13,733 nucleotides of DNA from Burkholderiales bacterium (lineage in GTDB: Bacteria > Pseudomonadota > Gammaproteobacteria > Burkholderiales > Burkholderiaceae_C), in NCBI GenBank assembly GCA_947458895.1, contig CANHBY010000004.1:1-13733 (forward strand), read 5' to 3'. Shown in pieces: positions 1 to 7,488 of this stretch. Below the pieces are notes generated by a model. It had not been told where the DNA came from. It saw only the letters and a list, made by a program, of their open reading frames with translations, and did not search any database. Position 1 is the stretch's first letter; every line of letters begins with the position of its first letter. Position numbers and translations under genes: made by a program.

Positions 1-1270
1 CATCGAGCGCCCAGTGGTCACGGCTGAAGTGGCCTTGCCCCTCAAGCCGGCCTGCACTTTGCGAACGCGTGCCCCATTCAGCGTTCAAGGCGTGCAGTTG
101 CACTTCGCTGAGTTGGTCGGGCCGGGCATGCAGCTCCAGCATGAGGTGGCGCAGAGGTACACGCTGCTCGTTCCAGAGCCCTGCATCGTCGTTGCTCATG
201 TCCAGCTTCACGACAGCGGGTTGGCTCGCACTGTGCATTTCGGCGGAGGCTTTGGCGCGCAGGGCAGTGCGTGGCGCTGCGGGGTGGAATGATGAAAGGT
301 CGATGCCACTGGCTTCGCCCTGCAGCGACCCCAAGGGCCAAGCGGCCCAGGGTCGCAAGGTTCCGTTGAGAGAAAGATGGGCCTCCGCGGGGTGTTCGAC
401 CGGCAGAGGCGATGAGTGTTCCCCAGCCTGCACGGTGTGAAGATTTGCCTGCACAGAGGGCTCAGCCAGCGGGCCCTGGGCTGTGACGGTCGCCACCCAA
501 GGCGCAGACACAAAGTCTTGGGCAGCGCCCTCGCCGAGCTTGGGTTTCACTGAGCGCACATGCAGCAATACTGCGGTTTCCAGGGGCGCCGCGGTTTGGA
601 TGCGAATCTTGCCATCGGCCTCCAAATGACCCCATGCCAGGCGTTGCAAGGTGAGGCCGTGCGCGGTCCCTGCATCGGCACCCAGGTGCAGGCTGGCGTG
701 CAGATCGCGCAAGCTGATCGGCTCGGCGGTGGGGGGTGTGGTGAGAGGGGCCTCAGGCGTGATCTCCAGTGCATTGATGAGCAGCTTGGTGATCTTCAGG
801 GCCCCCGGCCACGCGAGGTTCGTGGGCGCTGCAGAGGGGTTGGTCGAGGGCCCTATTTGCAGTGCCACACGATCAGCCTTCAGTGTGTTGATGTGCAACT
901 CCGCCCACATACTGGGCTCTGGCAAAAGCCGCCAATCCAGGCCTGTCCACGACAGCTTGTCGATCTGAGCCGAGGTGCTTCCCTGGTACTGCACACGTTG
1001 GGCCGAGAAGTCACCCAGCAGCGCACCGGAAGGTTGGTCGACGGTGAGGCCCGGAACTTGGCTCAGCCACCACCGGGTACCGCTTTGCGTGCGCAGGCTT
1101 TGCAGCACACCGGCCAGCGCCATGGCTGTCAGCACCACGAATACGAGCATCGAGGTGACGACCCTGCGGCCCCATCGTCGAGCGACGCTTGGCTGAGCCT
1201 TGGCCAGCACTTGAGCTGAGGCTTGAGGGGGCGGGGAAGCCGGGGTGTCAGGTTGTTCGGGTGTAGACAT
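1..1270 (-). CDS. tamB: TamB, translocation and assembly module inner-membrane component (N-terminal part)
   Basis: TamB spans the periplasm from the inner membrane to TamA in the outer membrane and supports outer-membrane protein and lipid homeostasis. The reading frame opens at the ATG ending at 1270 and stays open to the window edge, giving 423 codons; family members usually exceed 1,200 residues, so this is only the N-terminal third. The visible start is a proline-rich cytosolic stretch (residues 4-15), an arginine cluster (RRWGRR, 31-36) and one membrane helix at about 37-55. It is followed by WWLSQVPG and GALLGDFSAQRVQY, typical of the TamB/DUF490 N-terminus before the repetitive beta-helical region. 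It starts 13 bases after the tamA stop, so the two are surely co-transcribed; the ribosome site is weak, which suits translational coupling. The call rests on motifs and context together. Confidence 0.9.
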   Translation of the reverse strand, partial: MSTPEQPDTPASPPPQASAQVLAKAQPSVARRWGRRVVTSMLVFVVLTAMALAGVLQSLRTQSGTRWWLSQVPGLTVDQPSGALLGDFSAQRVQYQGSTSAQIDKLSWTGLDWRLLPEPSMWAELHINTLKADRVALQIGPSTNPSAAPTNLAWPGALKITKLLINALEITPEAPLTTPPTAEPISLRDLHASLHLGADAGTAHGLTLQRLAWGHLEADGKIRIQTAAPLETAVLLHVRSVKPKLGEGAAQDFVSAPWVATVTAQGPLAEPSVQANLHTVQAGEHSSPLPVEHPAEAHLSLNGTLRPWAAWPLGSLQGEASGIDLSSFHPAAPRTALRAKASAEMHSASQPAVVKLDMSNDDAGLWNEQRVPLRHLMLELHARPDQLSEVQLHALNAEWGTRSQSAGRLEGQGHFSRDHWALD

Positions 1271-1283
1271 GCTCAGATCGTTT

Positions 1284-3224
1284 TCAGAAGCTCACGCCCA
1301 GACTGAAGTGCAGTCGAAAGCGTTCCACAGCCTGCCCATAGGCCAAATCGATCCGCACCGCCCCAATCGGGCTGCGCCAGCGCAACCCGACGCCATAGCC
1401 GAGCTGGGGATCCAGCCGGCCCCACTGGTCGGCGGCATTGCCTGCATCAACAAAAGCGGCGCCCCACAGCGAGGGTATGCGCTCGGAAATGGGTCGTGCG
1501 ACCTCCGCCGAGCCAGTCAACAACACGCGCGCGCTTCGCACCACGCCGGCCTCTGTAGGCCCCAGTGTGCGATAGCCGTAGCCTCGCACCGAGTCATCGC
1601 CACCAGCACGAAACATCAGCGTGTCTGGAATGCCGACTTGCGCGCCTGCCAGCACTTGACCCGCCTCCAGGCGAAGGCTTCCGAACCATGATCGGCCCAG
1701 CGGTCGAAAGGCCATCATGCGGCCATAAAGCCGCGTGAAAGGCCCATTGTTGGCGGGCCCACCCCCCAGCGCGTAACCTGCGCCCAATTGCGCATTGAAG
1801 CTTTCGCCATCCGTGGGGAGCAGCACATTGTCCAGGTTGCGGCGAAGCCAATGCACATTGCCAGAGAAAGCTTGGTTGGAGGTGTTGGTCGTGACGCTTT
1901 GAAATTCACCGAGCAGCTCGGTTCGGGTGCTGGCGCTGATCGCCTCCAGAAAAACCAGTTGCTCGAGTGCTTCAGTATCGATGGCTCTACCCACTCGCAG
2001 GCGCGTGGATTGAACCACCGTGCCTGCAGCGGTTTGACGCTCCACATTTCCTGCGAGCAGATTGCGTGAGCCATTGGCCAAAGGGTGAGATATCAGCTCG
2101 CCTTGCCACAGCTGCTGCGCTTTCCCCAGCTCGAATTTGTTTTTGGCCATCCACCGCGTTCCCAACGCGCTTCGGTGCAGATGTTCGAGAGACACCCTGG
2201 GCCCAACGTTATCGCTGATACCCACACCCACCGTGGCCTGCTGCAGCGGTTGCTCCCGAACTTTCACGATCACAGGCGCAGCATCGGCCGTTTCCACAGC
2301 ATGATCGATGTCCACCGCGACACTCTCAAACAGGCCGACTTTGCGCAGCCGCTCCTGAAAGTCGAGGATGAGTTTTTCAGAGTAGGGCGTTCCTGTGGTG
2401 AAGGGGCTCAGGGCGGTGACGCTTTGTTCGCCATAGCGCGACAACCCTTCCACGCGCACGGGCCCCAGCAAAAAGAGTGGCCCGGTTTTGATCCCCAAGG
2501 CCAGCTCGACCCGGTTCTCCTGCGCATGAACCACCGCATTGGTTTGGGCCCATTCAGCGGCGGGGAAGCCCTGGGTCCGTATGTGTGTCAGTGCATTGTT
2601 CTTGGCTTGAGCCCAGGCAGCCTGGGTGAAAAAACTGCCCCGAGGGAGTGACCACCTTTGGCGTACATCACCCAGTACTTTGAGTGAGCTCTCCTGTTTG
2701 AGGGAGTCAGGTGACGGCGAATCCCCCTGCACATCGATCTCAACCGATGAGATCTCCGCACGCGGCCCAGGCTCGACCTGTACACGCACCCTTGGCGGCT
2801 CTTCGGTACCCAGTTCCACCGTAATCTGTGCGTTGAAATAGCCCTCTGTTTCCAGCAGTTCACGCGCCTGAGTGGGCGTGTCCCGTACCAGGCGTCGCAA
2901 CTCGCCGCGGGTGATGCCTTGTGCTTGAGTGGCGGCTCGAAAGCGCGCCAGGTCCAGATAGCTTTGTAGCAAATCAGCCAGTGGCTTGGGCGCTTGGATG
3001 TCGATCTCGTAAGCCCCGGCCCGACGCTCGCGCCGTTGGGGTGGTTCCTGCAGGCTGGGTGAGTTGGCGGTTGGAGCTTGTGCAGGAGGCTCGGCTTGAG
3101 CTTTCGTCATCGGCATGCCTGCCCACATCAGGCAACAGGCCCATCCGAGCAGTTGGTGACGCCAAGTGGCAGAGCCTGATCGACTCAGGTGAAGCTCATC
3201 GGGGGTGCCTTGCATCGGATGCAT
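1284..3224 (-). CDS. tamA: TamA, outer-membrane Omp85-family assembly protein
   Basis: TamA is the outer-membrane partner of TamB: periplasmic POTRA domains followed by a 16-strand Omp85 barrel. From the ATG at 3224 the product is 646 residues, about the family norm. A signal peptide is visible (hydrophobic LLGWACCLMW, AQA-type cleavage near residue 44), then POTRA-like sequence including ETEGYFNAQITVEL, then the barrel. The Omp85 loop-6 signature VRGYGY lies at about 546-551, preceded by FRAGGDDS, and the chain ends in aromatic LHFSLGVSF, the usual C-terminal beta-signal. The start is uncertain: the frame continues upstream to a TTG at 3308, with ATGs at 3278, 3224 and 3215, none with a good ribosome site. 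I chose 3224 because it gives the shortest credible signal peptide with a charged n-region. tamB follows 13 bases downstream. Confidence 0.93.
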   Translation of the reverse strand: MHPMQGTPDELHLSRSGSATWRHQLLGWACCLMWAGMPMTKAQAEPPAQAPTANSPSLQEPPQRRERRAGAYEIDIQAPKPLADLLQSYLDLARFRAATQAQGITRGELRRLVRDTPTQARELLETEGYFNAQITVELGTEEPPRVRVQVEPGPRAEISSVEIDVQGDSPSPDSLKQESSLKVLGDVRQRWSLPRGSFFTQAAWAQAKNNALTHIRTQGFPAAEWAQTNAVVHAQENRVELALGIKTGPLFLLGPVRVEGLSRYGEQSVTALSPFTTGTPYSEKLILDFQERLRKVGLFESVAVDIDHAVETADAAPVIVKVREQPLQQATVGVGISDNVGPRVSLEHLHRSALGTRWMAKNKFELGKAQQLWQGELISHPLANGSRNLLAGNVERQTAAGTVVQSTRLRVGRAIDTEALEQLVFLEAISASTRTELLGEFQSVTTNTSNQAFSGNVHWLRRNLDNVLLPTDGESFNAQLGAGYALGGGPANNGPFTRLYGRMMAFRPLGRSWFGSLRLEAGQVLAGAQVGIPDTLMFRAGGDDSVRGYGYRTLGPTEAGVVRSARVLLTGSAEVARPISERIPSLWGAAFVDAGNAADQWGRLDPQLGYGVGLRWRSPIGAVRIDLAYGQAVERFRLHFSLGVSF

Positions 3225-3370
3225 CGTTTGGGTATGCCAAGCTGTTAGGTTTTTGCCACAGGCCGCTGACTGCCCCATCAAGAGCGACTCACCAATCCGC
3301 CCAGGCAAAGGGTGTGATGGCTTTGACAGCGTCGGGAGGAGGAGTGGGTGTCCTGGCTACCGAATATAGG

Positions 3371-3398
3371 ATAATGTAGGGATTGCCTGCGATTTCAA
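3371..3398 (-). promoter_or_regulatory. candidate sigma-70 promoter for tamAB
   Basis: On the minus strand TTGAAA (3398-3393) is followed after 16 bases by CATTAT (3376-3371), close to the -35/-10 consensus and upstream of every possible tamA start. The same AT-rich patch reads GATAAT on the plus strand at 3370-3375, so it could also serve the divergent cytochrome gene. This is pattern matching only. Confidence 0.25.
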
Positions 3399-3414
3399 GC
3401 TCAGTGGTCCTCAC

Positions 3415-4071
3415 ATGAAAAAGACGCTCTCATCTCTGTTTGCCCTCATTGCTTGGTTGGCCCTCGCTCAAAGCGCCTGGTCTCAAGATATCAAAGCCGA
3501 TGTGGCGGCTGGCGAAAAAAAGGCTGCTCAGTGCATTGGTTGCCATGGCATCCCTGGCTATCAGGCCAGCTTCCCCGAGGTGCACAAGGTGCCCATGATC
3601 TCCGGGCAAGATGCCAACTACATCACCGCGGCGCTCAACGCCTACGCCAAGGGCGAGCGCAAGCACCCCTCAATGCGTGGCATTGCCACCTCGCTCAAGC
3701 CCCAAGATATGGCTGATCTGGCGGCGTTTTATCAGCAGCATCCCAAAGACGTGGCTCCCTTGCCTGAAACGCTGGCCAAGGAGCCGCCCGCTGAGATCGC
3801 TGGCGTCCTCAAAACTTGTGCCGGTTGCCATGGCGCCAACTTCAGCAAGCCGATTGCAGGCTCTCCGAAGCTGGCCGGGCAATATGCCGATTACCTCTAC
3901 GTGGCCCTCAAGGCTTATCAAACCAAGGGCAACCCCCGCATTGGTCGCAGCAATCCCCTGATGACCGGCGTGGCCCAACCGCTCACTCATGCTCAGCTCA
4001 AAGACTTGGCTGCCTATTTGTCTTCCCTGCCCAGTGAATTGCGCGTGGTGCAGCAGTCCCGTGCACGTTGA
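3415..4071 (+). CDS. di-haem c-type cytochrome, cytochrome c4 family
   Basis: This is a periplasmic electron carrier of the c4 type, which in relatives passes electrons from the bc1 complex to terminal oxidases. The 218-residue product starts with a signal peptide (MKKTLSSLFALIAWLALAQS, cleavage near WSQ at 22-24). It has two haem-binding CXXCH motifs, CIGCH (40-44) and CAGCH (135-139), one per tandem cytochrome domain. Likely axial methionines are Met87 (HPSMRGIA) and Met183 (NPLMTGVA). The internal duplication is clear: each half carries a GQ-x-x-Y-x-x-x-AL-x-AY pattern (64-77 and 155-168). The ribosome site before the ATG is weak, but the signal peptide fixes the start well. It is divergent from tamA and followed 25 bases after its stop by a strong terminator, so it is probably a single-gene unit. 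Confidence 0.93.
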   Translation: MKKTLSSLFALIAWLALAQSAWSQDIKADVAAGEKKAAQCIGCHGIPGYQASFPEVHKVPMISGQDANYITAALNAYAKGERKHPSMRGIATSLKPQDMADLAAFYQQHPKDVAPLPETLAKEPPAEIAGVLKTCAGCHGANFSKPIAGSPKLAGQYADYLYVALKAYQTKGNPRIGRSNPLMTGVAQPLTHAQLKDLAAYLSSLPSELRVVQQSRAR

Positions 4072-4096
4072 TCGCTCGATATCGATGAGTCAGCTC

Positions 4097-4121
4097 AAAA
4101 GCCGCTGTTTCAGCGGCTTTT
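4097..4121 (+). terminator. intrinsic terminator after the cytochrome c4 gene
   Basis: A perfect 11-bp inverted repeat, AAAAGCCGCTG and CAGCGGCTTTT, is separated by a TTT loop. The second arm ends in four T and is followed by a further T-rich run (GTGTTT), giving the GC stem plus U tract of a Rho-independent terminator. It starts 25 bases after the cytochrome stop and ends well before the next gene. The symmetry means it could stop transcription from either side. Confidence 0.85.
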
Positions 4122-4195
4122 GTGTTTCGGCGAGCCACTCAGGCTGGGTGAGGCCTCTGCTCACGTAGCGGTTGAATGAGACGACACTAAAGCCC

Positions 4196-4882
4196 ATGTT
4201 CCCATCCAATCCGCGCGAGGTGCCTGTCCAGTTCGTCGATCTTGATGGCGAGCCTCTGGTTGCAGATTTGCTCAACCCCAAGTCCTTGAAAGAGCTGTTT
4301 GTGAGTTTGCCTGGCTGGGAGCCTGAGCTGCGAGGGGAGCCGCCGGTACGGGAGCAGCCCCTCGTGCCCAGCGCGGTGCTCGTGGGGCTGGTGATGCGCG
4401 ACCAACCGACCGTGCTGCTCACGCGGCGTGCGATGCATCTGAGTGACCACCCCGGGCAAATCAGCTTCCCCGGCGGCCGAGTGGGGCCCACCGATCCCGA
4501 CCCCGTGGCAACCGCCTTGCGCGAGGCCTATGAAGAAGTCGGCCTGTCGCCCGAGAAGGTGCGCTGCCTGGGCTGTTTGCCGAAGTACGTCACAAGCACA
4601 GGCTTTGCGATCACGCCTGTCGTGGGTTTGGTTGATCCAGGCTTTATGGCGCGCGCTGACCCTGCCGAGGTGGCTGAAATCTTCGAGGTCCCCTTGTCGT
4701 TTTTGATGACGCCAGCACAGCATCGGCGTCATGAGGTGGAGGCGCAGGGTCGGCGGCGCATGTTCTGGTCGATGCATTGGTCGCGTGGCTCGGCCGATGA
4801 GGCTGAGGCCTATTTCATCTGGGGCGCGACGGCTGCCATGTTGCGCAACCTCTACCGTTTTTTGGTCACGGCGGCTCGTTGA
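4196..4882 (+). CDS. CoA pyrophosphatase, Nudix family (NudL-like)
   Basis: NudL-type Nudix enzymes cleave coenzyme A and its thioesters to 4'-phosphopantetheine and 3',5'-ADP, using Mg or Mn. The 228-residue product carries the subfamily signature: LLTRRAMHLSDHPGQISFPGG (about 74-94), where GQ-x-x-FPGG matches the UPF0035/CoA motif, running into the Nudix helix REAYEEVGL (109-117) with its metal-binding glutamates. VTSTGFAITPVVG and YFIWGATAAMLR further on are also typical. The glutamate expected at the start of a textbook Nudix box is absent, but as I recall E. coli NudL has the same arrangement, so I do not read it as damage. The ATG at 4196 is preferred over an in-frame TTG at 4172; neither has a good ribosome site. 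The next gene starts 159 bases downstream. Confidence 0.88.
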   Translation: MFPSNPREVPVQFVDLDGEPLVADLLNPKSLKELFVSLPGWEPELRGEPPVREQPLVPSAVLVGLVMRDQPTVLLTRRAMHLSDHPGQISFPGGRVGPTDPDPVATALREAYEEVGLSPEKVRCLGCLPKYVTSTGFAITPVVGLVDPGFMARADPAEVAEIFEVPLSFLMTPAQHRRHEVEAQGRRRMFWSMHWSRGSADEAEAYFIWGATAAMLRNLYRFLVTAAR

Positions 4883-4917
4883 CGCGGGCTCTGCTTATGA
4901 TCTGTTACTTATTTGCC

Positions 4918-4940
4918 CGGCACGATGGGGTTTGGTGCCG
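4918..4940. other. inverted repeat in the Nudix to CobD-like gap
   Basis: CGGCAC at 4918-4923 pairs perfectly with GTGCCG at 4935-4940 across an 11-base loop. There is no T tract, so it is a weak terminator at best; it may be a leader hairpin for the next gene. A TATGAT hexamer at 4896-4901 just upstream looks like a -10 box but has no convincing -35 partner. Confidence 0.3.
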
Positions 4941-5041
4941 TGAGGCCGGTTCCCTGCTGGGGGTGCAAAATGGGGTGGCATCCATAGTCTGGTCGACCTG
5001 AGGGTCCTGTTCAACCGCCGTTTTCTGAGTCATCCGAGCAT

Positions 5042-6019
5042 ATGAGCTTCTTTGCCGTGCTGGTTTCCCTCTTGATCGAACAGATCAAGCCTTTGCCGCG
5101 AACGAATCTGGTTCACGATGCTTTGTCGAATTGGCTCGACTGGGCGGGCAGAAATTTCAATGCAGGCCGAGATCATCACGCATGGGTGGTTTGGTTGATC
5201 ACCGTGTTGGCGCCAACCCTTGTGGTGGCCCTGGTGTCTATGGCGCTGGCGCAGCTCAGTTTCCTGCTGGCGCTCGGCTGGGATATTTTGGTGCTCTACC
5301 TGACACTGGGCTTTCGCCAGTTCAGTCATTTTTTCACTGACATTCGAGACGCTTTGGAACGAGGTGATGAATTCAGCGCACGCCAACTTCTCTCGCAGTG
5401 GCGTCACATTGACGCCAGCGAATTACCTCGCGGCGAACTGCTTCGCCATGTGATCGAGTATTCGCTGCTGGCCGCGCATCGACACGTGTTTGGGGTGTTC
5501 TTCTGGTTCATTGTGCTGTCCAGCCTGGGGCTGGGGCCGGCCGGCGCCGTGCTGTATCGGCTGGCCGAGTTTGCCAGTCGTTATTGGGCCCGGAAATCTC
5601 GTTTGATGGGGGCGCCCCAGCACGACCGACTGATGGATCTGTCTCAACAGCTGTTTGGCTGGGTTGACTACCTCCCCGCGCGACTCACAGCCTTTGGCTT
5701 TGCTGTGGTGGGTAATTTCGAAGAGGCGATCAATGGCTGGCGTCGTGATGCCACGCTGTGGCGGCAATCCAGTGAAGGCATTTTGTTGGCCTCGGCATCC
5801 GGCGCCTTGGGTGTCAGGCTCGGGGGAGGCGCCTCAGGTGCCGCCTTCAGCGAGTTGGGTGGCGGTGATCTTTCGGGCGTGTTGGAGGCCGACGGCCATA
5901 CCTCTGGTGCCACGCCGGTGTTGGGCCACTTGCGCAGCGTCGTCGGCTTGGTCTGGCGCTCTGTGATTTTGTGGATGCTGTTGCTGGCCTTGCTGTCGGT
6001 GGCCAATTTGCTGGGCTAG
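5042..6019 (+). CDS. CobD/CbiB-family integral membrane protein
   Basis: This is a 325-residue inner-membrane protein related to CobD/CbiB (adenosylcobinamide-phosphate synthase) and more distantly to AmpE. Hydrophobic segments are at about 47-67, 71-90, 149-172 and 301-324. Family-like blocks are FFWFIVLSSLGLGPAGAVLYR (about 153-173), which matches the FW...G-x-GA-x-x-YR region of CbiB, and DYLPARLTAFGFAVVGNF (209-226), matching the PARLTA block. No cobalamin genes are nearby, and its neighbours are a CoA pyrophosphatase and rsgA, so actual cobinamide synthesis is unproven. A glycine- and serine-rich patch at 253-280 precedes the last helix. The ATG at 5042 is the first in frame with a family-like N-terminus; the ribosome site is poor. 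It converges with rsgA, with 13 bases between the stops. Confidence 0.75.
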   Translation: MSFFAVLVSLLIEQIKPLPRTNLVHDALSNWLDWAGRNFNAGRDHHAWVVWLITVLAPTLVVALVSMALAQLSFLLALGWDILVLYLTLGFRQFSHFFTDIRDALERGDEFSARQLLSQWRHIDASELPRGELLRHVIEYSLLAAHRHVFGVFFWFIVLSSLGLGPAGAVLYRLAEFASRYWARKSRLMGAPQHDRLMDLSQQLFGWVDYLPARLTAFGFAVVGNFEEAINGWRRDATLWRQSSEGILLASASGALGVRLGGGASGAAFSELGGGDLSGVLEADGHTSGATPVLGHLRSVVGLVWRSVILWMLLLALLSVANLLG

Positions 6020-6032
6020 GGCCTTTGCAAAC

Positions 6033-6947
6033 TCACCACTTCGTACTCGACAGCTCACGCCATAACTCGCCATAAATGCGGTATCGCGAGGCGCTGACAT
6101 CGCCGCGGTCTACGGCTGCGCGCACACCGCACGCGGGTTCGTGCTGGTGTGTGCAGTTATAAAATTTGCAGTCGGCCGTATGCGCAGCGAGGTCTGGCAT
6201 CAGGCCCGCCAACTGATTGGCCTGAACTTGGCGCAGGCCAAATTCTTGGAAACCCGGCGAATCAAGCAACGCGGTTTGGCGTTGCTCATCGAGCCAGTGC
6301 AACTGGGTGTGTGTGGTGGTGTGGCGACCCGACTGCAGGGCCTTGGAGATTTCGCCCACCGGGGCATTCGCACTGGGCGCCATCAGATTGATGAGCGTGC
6401 TTTTCCCGGCGCCGCTGGGGCCCAAAACCAGCGTGGCTTTGCCAGCCAATCGCGCCTGAAGCATTTCTACAGCGGCCTGGCGGTCGGCTTTCAGAGCCAC
6501 CTGAATCACGTGGTACCCCATGGCAATGTAGGGTGCCAGGCGAGCTCGGGCGGCCTCGATTTCAGGCAGATCGGTTTTGTTCAGGACGATGTAGGCTGTG
6601 ATGTGAGCTTGCTCTGCTGCGATCAAGGCTCGTGTCAACTGAGATTCGCTGAACGTCGGCACGCTGGCCACCATCACCAGAATTTGGTCGAGGTTGGAGG
6701 CAAAGGCCTTGGTCTTCCAGTCGTCTTGGCGAAACAGCAGGTTACGACGTGTCTCCACATGCTCGATCACACCTTCGGTGGCGGCACTGTTGGTGGGCAT
6801 CCAGCGAACCCGGTCCCCCACCACGCAATCGCTCTTTTTGCCTCGGGGGTGGCAGATCAGGCGGCGCCCCTCGGGCGTTTCCACCAGGTAGTGGCGGCCG
6901 AAGCCGGCAACCACCAAACCTTCGTCGAGGGCATTAAATTGGCTCAC
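6033..6947 (-). CDS. rsgA: RsgA, small-ribosomal-subunit biogenesis GTPase
   Basis: RsgA (YjeQ) is a circularly permuted GTPase that checks late maturation of the 30S subunit. The 304-residue product shows the diagnostic permuted order: an N-terminal OB fold, then G4 NKTD (123-126), then G1/P-loop GPSGAGKST (176-184), G2 GRHTTTH (207-213) and G3 DSPGF (229-233). The C-terminal zinc knuckle has Cys260, Cys265, His267 and Cys273. It begins with GTG at 6947, eight bases beyond the stop of the upstream pterin dehydratase gene, with a moderate AG-rich ribosome site inside that gene's 3' end. The two genes are probably one transcript with coupled translation. Confidence 0.96.
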   Translation of the reverse strand: MSQFNALDEGLVVAGFGRHYLVETPEGRRLICHPRGKKSDCVVGDRVRWMPTNSAATEGVIEHVETRRNLLFRQDDWKTKAFASNLDQILVMVASVPTFSESQLTRALIAAEQAHITAYIVLNKTDLPEIEAARARLAPYIAMGYHVIQVALKADRQAAVEMLQARLAGKATLVLGPSGAGKSTLINLMAPSANAPVGEISKALQSGRHTTTHTQLHWLDEQRQTALLDSPGFQEFGLRQVQANQLAGLMPDLAAHTADCKFYNCTHQHEPACGVRAAVDRGDVSASRYRIYGELWRELSSTKW

Positions 6948-6955
6948 AGGGGGAC

Positions 6956-7294
6956 TCAGCGTAGTAAGGCATTGACTTTGGCCGCACAGATGAAATCATT
7001 CATGGAAATGCCGCCGATGGAGTGGGTGTCGAACCTTGCCACGCATCGGTTGTAGGTGACTGTGAGTGTGGGGTGATGATCTTCTTGATGACAGATCCAG
7101 GCCACAGCGTTCACGAAGGCCAGGGTCTCGTGGTAATTGATGAAATCGAAGGCGCGCTCTAGCGAGTTGTGCTGCATTTGCCAGCCAGCCACATCGGGAG
7201 ACTCTGCCAGCCGGCGTAGCACTTCTTGTACGTCCATCGGCGGCACCCCCTGCAGGGCAGTGCAATGCCGGTCCGTTAAAGACTTGTCGGTCAT
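6956..7294 (-). CDS. 4a-hydroxytetrahydrobiopterin (pterin-4a-carbinolamine) dehydratase
   Basis: This enzyme dehydrates 4a-hydroxy-tetrahydropterin to the quinonoid dihydropterin, recycling the cofactor of aromatic amino-acid hydroxylases; some relatives have moonlighting roles. The 112-residue product carries the catalytic block [12 protein letters not shown] (71-82), with the HHP histidines, and the later [11 protein letters not shown] (87-97), whose Thr-His pair belongs to the same pocket. The length is right for the family. The open frame extends 36 codons upstream, but the ATG at 7294 has a textbook AGGAGG at 7308-7303 with eight bases of spacing, which decides the start. No phenylalanine hydroxylase gene is in the window. 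rsgA follows after eight bases. Confidence 0.93.
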   Translation of the reverse strand: MTDKSLTDRHCTALQGVPPMDVQEVLRRLAESPDVAGWQMQHNSLERAFDFINYHETLAFVNAVAWICHQEDHHPTLTVTYNRCVARFDTHSIGGISMNDFICAAKVNALLR

Positions 7295-7302
7295 TCGATT
7301 TT

Positions 7303-7308
7303 CCTCCT
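7303..7308 (-). promoter_or_regulatory. strong ribosome binding site of the pterin dehydratase gene
   Basis: AGGAGG on the minus strand, eight bases before the ATG at 7294. It is one of the clearest ribosome sites in the window and rules out the longer frame that opens at 7402. Confidence 0.85.
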
Positions 7309-7455
7309 CAAGAGACGCCAAGGCCAGCAGGTCAGCAACAGCACCCTTGGCTATCTTAGTGGACTCGCCAACTCTGCGGGCTCGCCCCACCCGAATCGAC
7401 ACACCAACGGGTTACCATCTTAGGCTTTGGTCGGGCTGCCGTTTGGGGCGCGATC

Positions 7456-7488
7456 ATGAATCAATCACGAAAATCCAGGAGCAAATGA
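7456..7488 (+). CDS. possible 10-codon leader peptide ahead of the antiporter gene
   Basis: An ATG at 7456 opens a frame encoding MNQSRKSRSK that stops at the TGA of 7486-7488. That TGA overlaps the first of the two adjacent antiporter start codons in the string AAATGATGG, so termination and reinitiation could be coupled. The peptide is very basic. Its own ribosome site is weak (a GGGG run just upstream). It may be chance: no conservation data could be used, and such short frames are common. Confidence 0.2.
   Translation: MNQSRKSRSK
7477..7481 (+). promoter_or_regulatory. ribosome binding site of the antiporter gene
   Basis: AGGAG lies three bases before the first ATG (7485) and six bases before the second (7488). 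The spacing favours the second codon as the true start. Confidence 0.7.

Noticed and set aside
560..1219. 219-codon plus-strand frame opposite tamB
   Set aside because: The minus-strand reading is continuous from a credible start with TamB motifs; this frame has a shadow-like composition.
3323..3328. perfect TTGACA hexamer on the plus strand upstream of the cytochrome gene
   Set aside because: No -10-like hexamer lies 16 to 18 bases downstream; the nearest GATAAT is 41 bases away, so it is probably chance.
6141..7055. 304-codon plus-strand open frame opposite rsgA and the dehydratase gene
   Set aside because: It mirrors two well-supported minus-strand genes; its product is low in hydrophobic pattern, rich in His and Gln, and shows no domain. 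It is a GC-rich antisense shadow.
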